Shown: positions 12,001-18,286 of the stretch, in pieces
How positions within the stretch are numbered: position 1 is the stretch's first letter
Layout: the number at the start of each line of letters is the position of its first letter
Source: CAIKNB01 sp964415965
GTDB lineage: Bacteria > Patescibacteriota > Patescibacteriia > 2-12-FULL-60-25
DNA: 64,000 bases
NCBI GenBank assembly: GCA_964415965.1
Contig: CAYQCK010000004.1
Location: forward strand, 1-64,000
Direction of reading: 5' to 3'
Made by a program: the position numbers and the translations under genes
The notes under the pieces: model-generated
What the model was told of the DNA's origin: nothing
The model's input: only the letters and a program-made list of their open reading frames with translations
Database searches by the model: none

Positions 12001-13655
12001 TTGCCGTCCCCGTAGACGGTGGTGCCTAGGCCGACCGTGACTCCGGTCGCGGAGAACAGGCCTTCCTGCGAACCGATCATGCCTTGGGCGTAGACGTCAT
12101 TGCCGTTGACCTGGAAATTGGAGTTGAGGCCGCCTCCGTAGGTGGTGGTGCCGACCAGGAGGTTGGCGTTGCCCGTGCCGTTGCCCACGATGACGGTCGA
12201 GGTATTGGTACCCTTGTCGAAGATGAAGCCCGCGGTGGCCGTGGTGCTTCCGCCCATCAGGACGTCGCGGGAGGAGGTAGTGTTGTATATGAGATTGTTG
12301 ACCGGGTCGTCGGTCCAGACGTAGGAGCCGGCGGGGATGGACGGCATGGCTTGGCAGTTCGTGCCGTTGGCCAAGCAGACGTTCTGGCCCGCGACGAGGA
12401 GGCTGGAGCCGGAGGCGCTCGTGAAGGCCAGGGTGGTGGCCGTCGCCTGGGTGGCCGTGAGGTAGGTGGAGCCGAGGGTCGTGATGGTGCCGAAGGTCGA
12501 GAAGAGGTTGGTCGAGGTGACGGCCGTGGCGGTGGCGCTGGTGAGCGTCGTGCCCTGGAGGCTCGTCGTGCCCGTGGCCGTCAGGTTGGAGGTCTGGAGT
12601 CCGCCGAAGGCGTAGATGAGGTTGGTGGTCGTGGCGCCGTTCGTCGTGATGGTCTGCAGGGTGGCTGTCGTGGCCGGGACGCCGGAGGAGATGGCCTGGC
12701 CGTTAACGAAGAGCTGGGTGGTCGAGACGGTCGTGGCCCCAAGCCAGGATGAGGTCGCGTTCGTGAAGAGTCCGTTGGTCGATGAGACGGTCGTGGCGAA
12801 GAGGTTGGTGGTCGTGACCGTGCCGACGTCCAAGCCCAGCCAGCGGTGGGTGGCATCGCCCAGGCGGTATGCCAGGTCGGTCGCGGGCAGGACGTCGGAC
12901 ATGACGTAGGCGTTGAAGACCACGCGGTCGGAGGTGGTGTCGCCCAAAGTGACGTTGCCGTTCGAGGCCAGGTTGCCCGTGGTCGTGACCGAACCTTGGC
13001 GGGACACGGTGAAGACGTCCGTGGAGTCGTTCTTGCCCACGATCAGGAAATCATTGGAATTGTTGGTGCCTTCGGTCTTGATGGACAGGGCCGTGCGCTG
13101 GGCCGAAGCGGCGTCAGCCGTGGTCTGGTGGACCTCGAACAGGCTCCCGCCGGTCGAGGCGACCGAGCTTGAGGCGTATTGGCCCTGCAGTTGGCCTGCA
13201 TTCAGGGCGAAAGGCACCGAAGACAGCTTCTTCCGGGGGCTCATCTCGCTGTCCGCGGCGATGGTCACGCCCAGGTATAGGCCGTCCTGGTCCCAATCGA
13301 GGTTTGAAAGCGTGTTCTGGGACTGGAACGATGAATCGCCGAGCAAGACCGAGAACAAACCGTTCGTGACAGTGACGTTCAGGGCCGTGGGCAAGCCGGT
13401 CGTGCCGGAAGCCGTCCAGATGGGGGTGCCGCCCGTGGCTGCATCGTACAGCGAGAACTTGATGGCGTACGTGCCGTCCGTGACGTTCGTGCCGCCCGAG
13501 GTGAGGAGACGGCCTTGGTAGTTGAAGAATTGGGGGATGGAGGAGGAGGCCGACAAAGTCGAAAACGACGGAGCAAAGGCAAAAGACAGACAGAAAATCG
13601 CTCCGATTATCCATCGGGTCAGTACGGAAAAGGTACGGAGTGTCTGTTGTGACAT
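1..13655 (-). CDS. Giant secreted multi-beta-propeller surface protein (LVIVD and kelch repeats), C-terminus beyond the window
   Basis: One reading frame stays open from the ATG at 13655 to the left edge, about 4,551 codons without a stop. The first ~36 residues form a signal peptide. Next comes a CPR-type N-terminal module (FNYQGRLL, then GLFSVLLGD) and a Thr/Ser-rich beta scaffold. Seven propellers follow, each with six LVIVD-type repeats (DISNPxxPxxVGT...GRYAYV), at about 11.8-10.9, 10.0-9.1, 8.3-7.4, 6.6-5.75, 5.4-4.5, 4.2-3.3 and 2.5-1.6 kb. Scaffold segments separate them; the long ones carry GDGNLYKTTAGDFTLALN-like strands. Six kelch repeats (YDPVNDTWTTM, MIVWGG) fill 1.3-0.4 kb. The end visible here (SGSDFAEYMPVD, AVVGN) resembles a G2-type autoproteolytic chaperone domain. 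A role in adhesion or host contact is inference. The upstream start is supported by the signal peptide; no good Shine-Dalgarno is visible. Confidence 0.9.
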   Translation of the reverse strand, partial: MSQQTLRTFSVLTRWIIGAIFCLSFAFAPSFSTLSASSSIPQFFNYQGRLLTSGGTNVTDGTYAIKFSLYDAATGGTPIWTASGTTGLPTALNVTVTNGLFSVLLGDSSFQSQNTLSNLDWDQDGLYLGVTIAADSEMSPRKKLSSVPFALNAGQLQGQYASSSVASTGGSLFEVHQTTADAASAQRTALSIKTEGTNNSNDFLIVGKNDSTDVFTVSRQGSVTTTGNLASNGNVTLGDTTSDRVVFNAYVMSDVLPATDLAYRLGDATHRWLGLDVGTVTTTNLFATTVSSTNGLFTNATSSWLGATTVSTTQLFVNGQAISSGVPATTATLQTITTNGATTTNLIYAFGGLQTSNLTATGTTSLQGTTLTSATATAVTSTNLFSTFGTITTLGSTYLTATQATATTLAFTSASGSSLLVAGQNVCLANGTNCQAMPSIPAGSYVWTDDPVNNLIYNTTSSRDVLMGGSTTATAGFIFDKGTNTSTVIVGNGTGNANLLVGTTTYGGGLNSNFQVNGNDVYAQGMIGSQEGLFSATGVTVGLGTTVYGDGNLYKTNAGDFTLALNNTASNWRFRTGVGESFTVASTGNVGIGVTTPLEALDVSGTIRNVISSGTVIRLKGSVSLNAGAVPVDIEISGRYGYVSNFGQDTFNVLDFSNPNSPTVVGTTTFMSGTNPGEVAVAGSFAYVTNQSPTNTFFNILDISNPSNPRIVGTSTLETMYAGGVMEISVQGNFAYLTDWWTGKMNVVDISNPTNPIRVGSSIYGLHTNGPWRLAVQGKYAYTVDSNNSTLNVIDVSNPSSPINISTSTIPDGVWLQDIAVSGRYAYTVDQGADIFHTIDISNPYAPVVVATMNFPAGTGPEQLSVTGRYAYVTNPYVEKVNVIDISNPTAPVILNTVNFTGGQAPFHHFVSGKYIYFNCVGDNTVKVYELPGLETSALLAHSAEVGSLSVLTNASIYNQLTVGGGLTVGPGGLLSQGSLAVGSTNTTSTFVFAVSSSYAEISNRLTVGGVNVCLSNGTNCQGNTIPVGAYVWTDVAANNTIYNTTTSRDVLIGGSTTDTANFILDKSTGATSTVIIGSGTGNANLLVGTTTYDGGLNANFVMDGNDIFASGMIGSKEGLFSATGVTVGLGSTIYGDGNLYKTTAGDFTLALNNTASNWRFRAGGNEALTIASTSYVGIGVNSPLEALDVSGTIQSILQPGQTLNYVASTTFGSGSVVGDLVVSGRYAYVADQGFDSMQIIDVSNVALPRVISTTTFSAGSDPNRIEVAGQYAYVSLEAYKSINVLNISNPTAPFLVASTTLGVTVTGLSISGPYLYVTKFDKTLDIIDISNPTSPTVIGNVAVSALSIPRAVAVQNRYAYIVTTSPTSTVSVVDVANPAAPVLISETFLSSNQYYSRGIAVSGRYVYVSDDTKAYIVDVANPAAPVVTAQTSPLSYPMNLSLSGRYIYTSNYQDNTLTAIDVSVPSSPVVVATGTVQSSTSNGNADVFVSGRYAYVIHNYGAPNLVIFELKGTETTALSAGSAEMGTLSVLTNADIYNQLTVGGGLIVGPGGILSQGALAISSTNTTSTFTYAVSTTYAEISNRLTVGGVNVCLYSGTNCPAGWNLWSENSTGNVVYMASANRDLLVGGSTSDTAGFIYDKGIGSSNVIIGGTTDTNLLVGTTTYGGGLNAGFALDGDDVFAQGMVGSIEGLFSATGVTVGLGSTIYGDGNLYKTTAGDFTLALNNTASNWRFRTGLGEALTVASTSYVGIGVSTPLEALDVSGTIQNIFHAGQSFNVVSSTTVGDAPQGVAISGHYAYVVNAGTSDNLQIWDVAYPQTPVLVGSVSVGNDPQNIQVAGRYAYIAHSGSQDLYVVDISGPATPYVVGTLGLSVDGDADLFLSGNYLYTNTVGGFNVVDISNPSSPTILTSVTESGATGEAGIYVQGSFLYVNTVDSKMSIYNISNPAQPTLASSTLTGVDARRVVVNGSYAYVSGNSGSWVILDITSSTNPTIVATYNGVFYGYGLAKAGRYLYVANALNGSLSIFDVSSSTLPSLISTVSLAGGASEGLAIAGRYAYVTDATNDKLSIVDLKGMETSAFNAGNAEIGNLQVLDDVNVAGRLFVNGGMSLGYGGLVTQGILNVNSTNTTSTFAFAMQAAAGEFSSRLTVGGVSVCLANGSNCPAGTTLWTENSTNNLIYQTNANRDVLLGGSTTDTAGFIFDKGTTTSTVIVGNQTGNANLLVGTTTYGGGLNSSFQTNGNDIFAQGMIGSIEGLFSATGVTVGLGSTVYGDGNIYKTTAGDFTLSLNNSAASWRFRAGGSEALTIASTSYVGVGVTTPTEALDVNGSIQNILRTGQTFTVVTSTQTLATPKRVFVSGRYAYVTEAGTTDKLQIFDVTNVSSPTSMGSVAVGDNPASVYVANRYAYVMNQSGNSMSIVDVSIPAAPTVAGTYALSGGARDIQVSGKYAYLAQDSAFDIVDISDPANPIGMSTVSFGSYQAAAVWVSGRYAYLGLNSGPNGKLAVVDISNPGSPYLVTSSTITCSDPRHVEVVGRYAYINGNDPNQSIVDISNPSSPTEVSAVNVPLAYPTISSVQGRYWYIRSGFNGNLIIYDVSNPASPVSIATQSIAGSAGEGAFVSGRYLYSTAETTNELVIVDVKGTETNALVAASAEVGSLQILTNGTIQQNLSIGNGLNVGAGGIMSLGALAVSATNTTSTFLYAVSSTYGMFNNLLTVDGRLVVNGDASTPALEVKGNISNILQSGQTFSVLVTTSTDEEPQDIDIAGRYAFIVNNTSDTLQVFDFSNPSNPSLVSRTNLSSSKKVAVSGNFAYILGQGGDNTLKVVDISRIGAPVQVATTTIGTDASDLAVSGKYVYITHTNSDDLYVMDVSNPTNPTVAGTVALGGDGQGVVIGGKYAYVALSNLNQVKVVDISNPGAPTVVTTVAVGGFPYAPVIQGRYLYVDNYTGNSISIIDIGNPLTASVIATSTGYNGPGAMSVAGRYMYVPNYGSNYVNIVDISVPTSTVILATTTVGTSPIITALSGRYLFAVNQVADSLSIVDVKGIETNGLSAASAEVGSLQVLTNGIVGQDFTVNGALTVGVGGILSNGPLAVQGTSTLQSLVPMANNSYDLGTSSYAWRNAYSSGTFYGVDLSVASSVSVLPTVGASFNVVTSSYQGASATPNSVFVQGKYIYSANGSVGTLTISDISNPAAPSIVSTYAVGGNPNRVYVAGMYAYVSLYDDQEVAIVDISNPANPRRVGSVFVSAPTDLIVRGKFMYVEQSYTTTNLLHIFDITDPTNPIEVGSVDTQHTQAFHIALSGNYLYTSNNGDDTISVIDIRNPFAPVYVTAVSNNSQYIRDFAVQGRYLYVGSYYSISIYDISNPALPTLTVQKSLGFNPGAEGVAIAGRYMYTANALDSSFSVIDVSSSTNPVLVTQQYLGITLSLSDIFVAGEYAYISAGGNGMVYMIQLKGTESAALIAHSAEVGSLQVLSNASVVGNLSVGGGLNIGPGGIMSLGSLAVASTNTTSTFAYAVSSTNGEFSNRLTVGGVAVCLQSGTNCPALPMSAYAWTDSPSTNVIYNSTSTRDIMMGGSTTATAGFIFDKGTGATSTVIVGSYTGNANLFVGTTTYGGGLNSNFTPNGNDIFAQGMIGSLEGLFSATGVTVGSGSTIYGDGYLYKTTAGDFTLSLNVASTSWRFNAGGAERLTVASSGNIGIGVATPLSALDVNGSLDATPHSGTVFSTVTTTYTGGSAYSIAVNGRYAYVGLYNSGTLKILDVSDASNPVVVGTATVSTGPSVIIPNGRYLYVVNNNGVLSIVDVSNPATPSVVSSLTVGVEMYDAAYSGGRLFIPDFDSGYVYVVNVSDPVRPYVESSSSYVGSAQYIAIQGRYAFVSAPDNGVTTVFDISNPASMQYVTEVYTFAPTGMAISGRYLYAADAGTLKIVDISNAASPVVKATTSNGLTSTQGIAVSGKFAYVVDDSAQKLVVFDVSSSTSPVLIGYANTGVYPFNVAVAGRYAYVPNYTVGQVGSVSIIDIMGIETNGLVAASAEVGSLQVLTNGSVFSNFSVGGALTVGQGGIYTNGNLGVYGTSTLNDSIIGGSLTIGTTSTNISERLQVEGNVLIRKRALAVAEAWNATGTSYTNAPTGRTYHATAWTGSKMIVWGGTSTQVALNTGGIYDPINDTWKTMSTTNAPAARYNINWSGGVWTGSKFIIWGGTLQDGSTTNTGGIYDPITDTWKSVTTTNAPAARAYHVMVWTGSKMIVWGGSGATGGVYDPVSDTWTTMSTTNNPGSAQYDTAFWMTSNATSSKMFVFGSNGGAPKMYDPVTNVWTSVSSVNAPSNTRFHQGGVYTGSKVIIWGGYQSVGGATSTGAVFDPVANTWTSTTQVGAPSARYFISPIWTGSRMIVWSGSTSDKTGAAYDPVNDSWTTMTTTNAPNGRYFSSNVWTGSKYIVWGGSPITNSGGIYTPAQYQGNIMAEGDMYIGGQAQVVGDVHAGGYYSRSGSDFAEYMPVDTSLEAPQAGDVVVLSEGLGNRITKSSASSRRYMVGAITDRPAVVGNANPAFKDNPE

Positions 13656-13831
13656 CTTGGCTTAGTTGAGCCTAATCGCTCTCTGACTGTCAGCGAAGTC
13701 ATGGACCCGCAAAATCGCTTACCAAACTGTCCACAATTCGCTACTAACATTCTACTAATTTTTGAAATTGCCTTAACTCAGCAAAATAAAAAAAATACCC
13801 CTTGTGGATTAAATGTGGAGAACTGAATATT
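13656..13831. other. Intergenic region with AT-rich tract and DnaA-box-like 9-mers
   Basis: This gap lies between the giant gene and the fibronectin-type gene. It contains an AT-rich stretch (13741-13800). DnaA-box-like words with one mismatch to TTATCCACA/TGTGGATAA sit at 13803-13811 and 13814-13822, and a third, at 13836-13844, lies just inside the neighbouring gene. It must also hold the promoter of the giant gene, but no convincing -35/-10 pair stands out. An inverted repeat GGCT...AGCC lies immediately before the giant gene's ATG. Confidence 0.35.
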
Positions 13832-16800
13832 TTATCTATCCACAGGCAATAATACGATGTTCTGATCGATGACCGCTTCGTCTTTGTTGCTCAGGTCGAT
13901 ATCCGGACTGACAAACTTTTTATAGCCCATCTTTTCGGCCGTAATGTAATAAACATTCCGCCGGACGAAGAATCCGTATTTGCCGTTCCTGTCCGTGACC
14001 TGGGTTTCCAGAAGTTTATTGAATTTCTTGTCGAAGATGCGGACAATGACGTTTGATAACGGTTTTTTGGTCTTCCCATCAACCGAAACACCCCAACTCT
14101 TGGGCTTGGCCGGCAAAGCCAGCCTACGGAACAGGATATATACGCCGATCTGGGCCAGAAGCAGCAAGGAATTCGGGACGTTAGGGGTCACGGCCAAGAC
14201 CACGATACCGAACGGCACGCCACTGAATGCCAAAGAATGCCTAGCCAAACGCGCCGCCTTCCTGAATAAAATCTTCCTCGGCGTCTCTTCACTTGTGACC
14301 GGATCAAGCGGCACATTCATGGCTATCACCTGGTCAGCCGCGAATTCCAGCTTATCCCCATGATATAGGTCTGTATAATCGACATCTTCCTTCTTGCTCG
14401 AAAGATATTGGGTCGGATAGATATAACCCGGTTTGACGACCTCCAACAGATAACTGCCCTTCTGGACCAAGAAACGGTAACGGCCGAACTTATCGGTCAC
14501 AGCCGACTGGATGACCAACTTGGACTCGAAGTGCACCAAACGGACGATAGCCAAGTCGATCGGCTGCTTGGTCAGCGAATTGAAGATGATGCCCCACTTC
14601 TTCTTGCGCCTGCGTCCGAACAACAGCAGCGGTTGGGTGAACAGGTATTGGAGATAAGCCAACAGGTTGAACAGCGACAAGGCACTAGCCGTGTTGATGA
14701 GCGAGACCGCGAGCAAGGTCGGTGCGGCGACCGCGTTAGCCTCCTGGACCGCCGGAGCCTGCAGGGCTTCACGCGCGATCTTGATGCCATAGGACACCTG
14801 TTCGCTCGCATTGCTGGCGACCGCTGAAATCTGCTCCACAATCGGCGCACCCGGTTCCAGCACGATCGGCGTCGGCACCTTGATCAACGAAATCCTTTCA
14901 TTAAAGACATTCTGTCCGACGAATATCGGATTGCTGACGCGTTTGCGGTAACCATCCTTTTCGATTTCGGCGTAATAGCGGCCGTTCGGCACCACGAAAG
15001 CGAATTCGCCTGAAGGCCCGGTCCTTTTCGCCGCCTGATAAGGCGACCAAGCCCCGCCCTCTTCGCGGAACAATTGGATGACCGCCCCTTCTACGCCTTG
15101 GTCCGTCGCGCCAGCTACCGACTCCTCAACGACCCGACCTCCGCCTTGCGATACCAAGGTATATACGCCCTGTCCGACTGTCCCGTTCTGGAATGTAACC
15201 GTCACGATCGAGCTGTACGAACCCGGGGGCGGCACCACGAAAGTCCCGCTGTAAGCCGACCCATCGGCATTCGGCTGGAGCGAGAACAGAGAATTGCCGA
15301 CCGACAGCGTGACTTGGGACGGCATATTGCCCAAGCCGATGACCGGTACGACCACCAAAACCGTGCTGCCGCTCAATACACCAATATTCCCGCTGGCGTC
15401 AGGCGAAAGCTCGACCTTGCCGTCAGCCGTGAAATATCCGGCCGAAACTTGAACCGCTCCCGGTACCGTGGTCGTTGCCGCCGGGATGACCGGTACGGTG
15501 GTCGTCGCGCTCGGTACGGTCGGGACCGTGGTCGTCGGCGTCGGTATCGTGGGGACAGTTGTCGTGACGCTGGGGATTATCGGGACGGTCGTGGTGGTGG
15601 TCGTCGGCGTCGGCGGGATTATCGGGACGGTCGTGGTGGTGGTCGTCGGCGTCGGAGGTATCACTATCGTCGCGACCGGGCTGATGCTGGCCAATGCCCC
15701 TGAAGCGTAATTGCCATGCGTGTCATAGGCGTAAGCCGCATAATAATAGACGACCCCGTTCGTCAACCCGCTGTCGGTCGTCGAAGTCCCGGTCCCGTCA
15801 TATACCAACGTCCCGTCATTCGGGCCGGTCGGATAGCCTCCGGTCTGCCTGACGATGCGGACTCCGGCCAAATCGATATCCGGCGGCAGCGACCAATTCA
15901 GGAAAACCTGGCTGTCGCCCGACGTCGCCATCAGCGTCACATTGGCCGGCGGCGTGGTATCGATGGTCGTCGTGAAGGTGTAATCCGTCGTGATCGTCGC
16001 ATTGCTCGCCGGATCGACCGACGTGACCTGGAAATGATAGGTCGTGCCTTCGAGCAATCCGCTCAATTGGATGGCATGCGTCGTGACGTAACCGGCCAGC
16101 GATTCGGTCGAACCATAGGCCGTGCTCGTCCCATACCGGACCAACGAGTTCGCCGGCTCATCCGTGGTCCAGGTGATGATGGCGGAAGTGTCCGTGATAT
16201 TCACCGCTTGGACATTCGTGACCACCGGCGCAACCAAATCGCCCAAGGTCATGAAAGTCTGGTCGGCGGAGACGCTCGTCAACCCCGAAGAATTCATCGA
16301 GCTCACCACGAAATGGTAAGTGGTGTTAGGATCCAGGCCCGTCACGTCCAATGAATGGTTGGTCAGGAACGTACCGTCGCTGACGGTCCCGCTAGCATGG
16401 GCCAAGTCAAAGCCGTAAGACAAACTGGAATTCGACGGCTCATTAGTGGTCCAGGTGATGCGCGCCGAATTCGGCGTTATGTTGATGACCTGGATGTTCG
16501 AGATCGTCGGTGGCTGGAATATCCCGCCTCCGCCGCCTCCGCCGCCCGGCGTCGAAGTCGCCATGACGACGGCCGTGACCGCCATCGAATCGTCATTGAC
16601 TATCGGGATGTAGAAATCGTTGCTGTCACCGAAGGTGCCGCCAATGGTGATCCGGGCCTGCATGGCGCTTGCCGGATTCTTCAGCTGGTTCGTCCCACCG
16701 GCATTGATGCCGATGCGCACGGCGATATAGGCGTACGGATTAACCGTGCCGCTGGCCGCATTCGTCGGCGCCGTCAGCGTGATGGTGGTGCCGGCTACAG

Positions 16801-17170
16801 CCGCGCCCCAAACATCGACCCCCGGAGCCGCCGCAATAGAGGTTGCGTGCTCGAAACCGGTCGTCGAACCGTAATGCAAATCAATATCCGAAAGCCCGAC
16901 CGAGCCAAAAATGAAATCGGGCAAGCTCAATGTGATAGTGTCGGTCGACTCATCAACACCAGTGGGAGTCCGAAAAACCAGTTGGTGGTCGGCAAAGACA
17001 TTTTTTGTATGGCTCGAAATCTGGTCGTAGGCCGGAGTCGTCTTAGCTGAAAAAACCGGACGGACAGAAAAAAAGAACATCGCAAAACACAAAAGTGCGA
17101 TTGCCGGTTTGCGTAACAACTCAAAAAATCGGAACATCGCTTGGCGGACTATGGCTCCCTGAGCCGTCAT
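13832..17170 (-). CDS. Secreted, membrane-anchored fibronectin-III / carboxypeptidase-regulatory-like protein
   Basis: This is an envelope protein of about 1,100 residues. A signal peptide lies near residues 12-41. An immunoglobulin-like N-terminal region is followed by a glycine run near residue 210, then three fibronectin-III modules (about 214-500; repeated ITWTTNEPSNS and TYHFVVSS motifs). A Thr/Pro/Val low-complexity linker of VPIIPPTPTTTTTT units spans about 500-577. A beta domain follows, then three carboxypeptidase-regulatory (PEGA-like) modules near 690-750, 858-935 and 1025-1105, separated by hydrophobic segments near 817-840 and 977-1013. The last two modules may therefore face the cytoplasm. 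The ATG at 17170 sits against a strong hairpin (17172-17192), so the in-frame ATG at 17137 (MFRFFELL) is the likelier start. It lies in the surface locus and probably helps display or anchor its products; this is inference. Confidence 0.85.
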   Translation of the reverse strand: MTAQGAIVRQAMFRFFELLRKPAIALLCFAMFFFSVRPVFSAKTTPAYDQISSHTKNVFADHQLVFRTPTGVDESTDTITLSLPDFIFGSVGLSDIDLHYGSTTGFEHATSIAAAPGVDVWGAAVAGTTITLTAPTNAASGTVNPYAYIAVRIGINAGGTNQLKNPASAMQARITIGGTFGDSNDFYIPIVNDDSMAVTAVVMATSTPGGGGGGGGIFQPPTISNIQVINITPNSARITWTTNEPSNSSLSYGFDLAHASGTVSDGTFLTNHSLDVTGLDPNTTYHFVVSSMNSSGLTSVSADQTFMTLGDLVAPVVTNVQAVNITDTSAIITWTTDEPANSLVRYGTSTAYGSTESLAGYVTTHAIQLSGLLEGTTYHFQVTSVDPASNATITTDYTFTTTIDTTPPANVTLMATSGDSQVFLNWSLPPDIDLAGVRIVRQTGGYPTGPNDGTLVYDGTGTSTTDSGLTNGVVYYYAAYAYDTHGNYASGALASISPVATIVIPPTPTTTTTTVPIIPPTPTTTTTTVPIIPSVTTTVPTIPTPTTTVPTVPSATTTVPVIPAATTTVPGAVQVSAGYFTADGKVELSPDASGNIGVLSGSTVLVVVPVIGLGNMPSQVTLSVGNSLFSLQPNADGSAYSGTFVVPPPGSYSSIVTVTFQNGTVGQGVYTLVSQGGGRVVEESVAGATDQGVEGAVIQLFREEGGAWSPYQAAKRTGPSGEFAFVVPNGRYYAEIEKDGYRKRVSNPIFVGQNVFNERISLIKVPTPIVLEPGAPIVEQISAVASNASEQVSYGIKIAREALQAPAVQEANAVAAPTLLAVSLINTASALSLFNLLAYLQYLFTQPLLLFGRRRKKKWGIIFNSLTKQPIDLAIVRLVHFESKLVIQSAVTDKFGRYRFLVQKGSYLLEVVKPGYIYPTQYLSSKKEDVDYTDLYHGDKLEFAADQVIAMNVPLDPVTSEETPRKILFRKAARLARHSLAFSGVPFGIVVLAVTPNVPNSLLLLAQIGVYILFRRLALPAKPKSWGVSVDGKTKKPLSNVIVRIFDKKFNKLLETQVTDRNGKYGFFVRRNVYYITAEKMGYKKFVSPDIDLSNKDEAVIDQNIVLLPVDR

Positions 17171-17171
17171 G

Positions 17172-17192
17172 CCCCCGGTGGATCACCGGGGG
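17172..17192 (-). terminator. Strong GC hairpin between DUF916-like and FN3 genes
   Basis: A 9-bp perfect inverted repeat (CCCCCGGTG/CACCGGGGG, 3-nt loop) lies after the DUF916-like stop and before the next ATG. It has no T-tract, so it may be an mRNA-stabilising or attenuating hairpin rather than a classical terminator. Confidence 0.45.
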
Positions 17193-17210
17193 ACAGATGG
17201 CTGAACGAGG

Positions 17211-18215
17211 TTATTTCGACGACTTGCTCATGGCCGACTTGATGATCATCTTGTTGTAGATCTTCAAACCGGCGATCAGGATAACCAACAGGCCGAAGGC
17301 CAACAGCATTATGCGCCATGGGAAAACCCAGAACGACACGCTGGCTTTGAGCGGCTGCTGCTGGCTACCATACTTGGCATCCAATTCCGCCGTGTACTTG
17401 CCGAGGGCAAAACCCTTCCATTCGCGCTTCAATCCCGCCATGAAACCGTCGCCTTCCACCGTATCCTTCGGGCCCCACATGGTCCGATACTTGCGGATAC
17501 CGTCCGGCAAGACGCGTCCATTGGCCGGATTGGCCGGGACCGTCCCCACCGTGCTGCCGAAGATATTTTTAATGACGACGTTCCCCTCGAGTTTAAGATG
17601 GACGCTGCCAGAATTCTTCATCCGCGTCTCGAAATACGCCGGCAAGTTATTAATCAAAGATGTCGACTTGGCTTTTTCGGTATCTGAGCTGTTCATCAGC
17701 TTGAATGATTCAATGCTAGCTGACTCGCGGATATTGCCAGAAACATTGACCAAGAAGAGCACGCCTGTCCGGCCGCCGATGCCCACATTCGAACCATTGT
17801 CGTCCTTCGGTTGCATGGCGAAAAACACCGCTGCATAATGTCCTCCCGGTTCAGCGTTCTTCGGCAGTTCGATCGCCCACTTGAACTCATGCGACTTGCC
17901 GGGCTCCAGAGTGACGCTGTCTTTTTCCAGTTTTATCCACTGAGCCAAGCCAGTCACGTCCTTCTCGACCAAAAACTCCTGCTGCCCCTCCTCGCCCTTT
18001 CCGACGAAATTCTGGGTCGACGCATAGTATGTCTGCACTTGATTCGTATCGTTCTGCACGTTGATCGAACCCTGCTTCACCTGTCCCGGATCCATATCCG
18101 CGTCGAACAATATCGGCGATATCGTAATGGCCGAAGCTGGCCTCGACAGAAGGAATATCGCTAACAACGAGAACAGAGCTATGGCAAACCGTGAACCGAG
18201 ACTTCGTGCTGTCAT
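17211..18215 (-). CDS. DUF916/WxL-peptidoglycan-binding-like secreted membrane-anchored protein
   Basis: This 334-residue protein has a signal peptide (residues 1-29, ending ASA). Two immunoglobulin-like domains follow: one begins ITISPILFDADMDPGQ and carries the WAIELPKNAEPGGHYAAVFF strand, the second spans about 185-285. A C-terminal membrane helix (about 297-318, MLLAFGLLVILIAGL) ends in a short basic cytoplasmic tail. This is the architecture of DUF916-type proteins that accompany WxL proteins in Firmicutes and anchor them to the wall. Here it lies directly downstream of two WxL-like secreted proteins on the same strand, which supports an anchoring role. The family assignment comes from architecture and motif style, not a search. 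Confidence 0.75.
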   Translation of the reverse strand: MTARSLGSRFAIALFSLLAIFLLSRPASAITISPILFDADMDPGQVKQGSINVQNDTNQVQTYYASTQNFVGKGEEGQQEFLVEKDVTGLAQWIKLEKDSVTLEPGKSHEFKWAIELPKNAEPGGHYAAVFFAMQPKDDNGSNVGIGGRTGVLFLVNVSGNIRESASIESFKLMNSSDTEKAKSTSLINNLPAYFETRMKNSGSVHLKLEGNVVIKNIFGSTVGTVPANPANGRVLPDGIRKYRTMWGPKDTVEGDGFMAGLKREWKGFALGKYTAELDAKYGSQQQPLKASVSFWVFPWRIMLLAFGLLVILIAGLKIYNKMIIKSAMSKSSK

Positions 18216-18245
18216 ATTGGGGTTAAATTATTCAGATCTGCAGCC

Positions 18246-18268
18246 CTGTCCCGATTTTTATCGGGACA
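18246..18268 (-). terminator. Intergenic hairpin after WxL-like gene
   Basis: The inverted repeat TGTCCCGAT/ATCGGGACA with a TTTT loop lies between the 18287 stop and the DUF916-like start. It could be a terminator or an mRNA-processing hairpin; no clear T-tract follows on the minus strand. Confidence 0.4.
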
Positions 18269-18286
18269 AAAGGCAGAACCGAAGTC

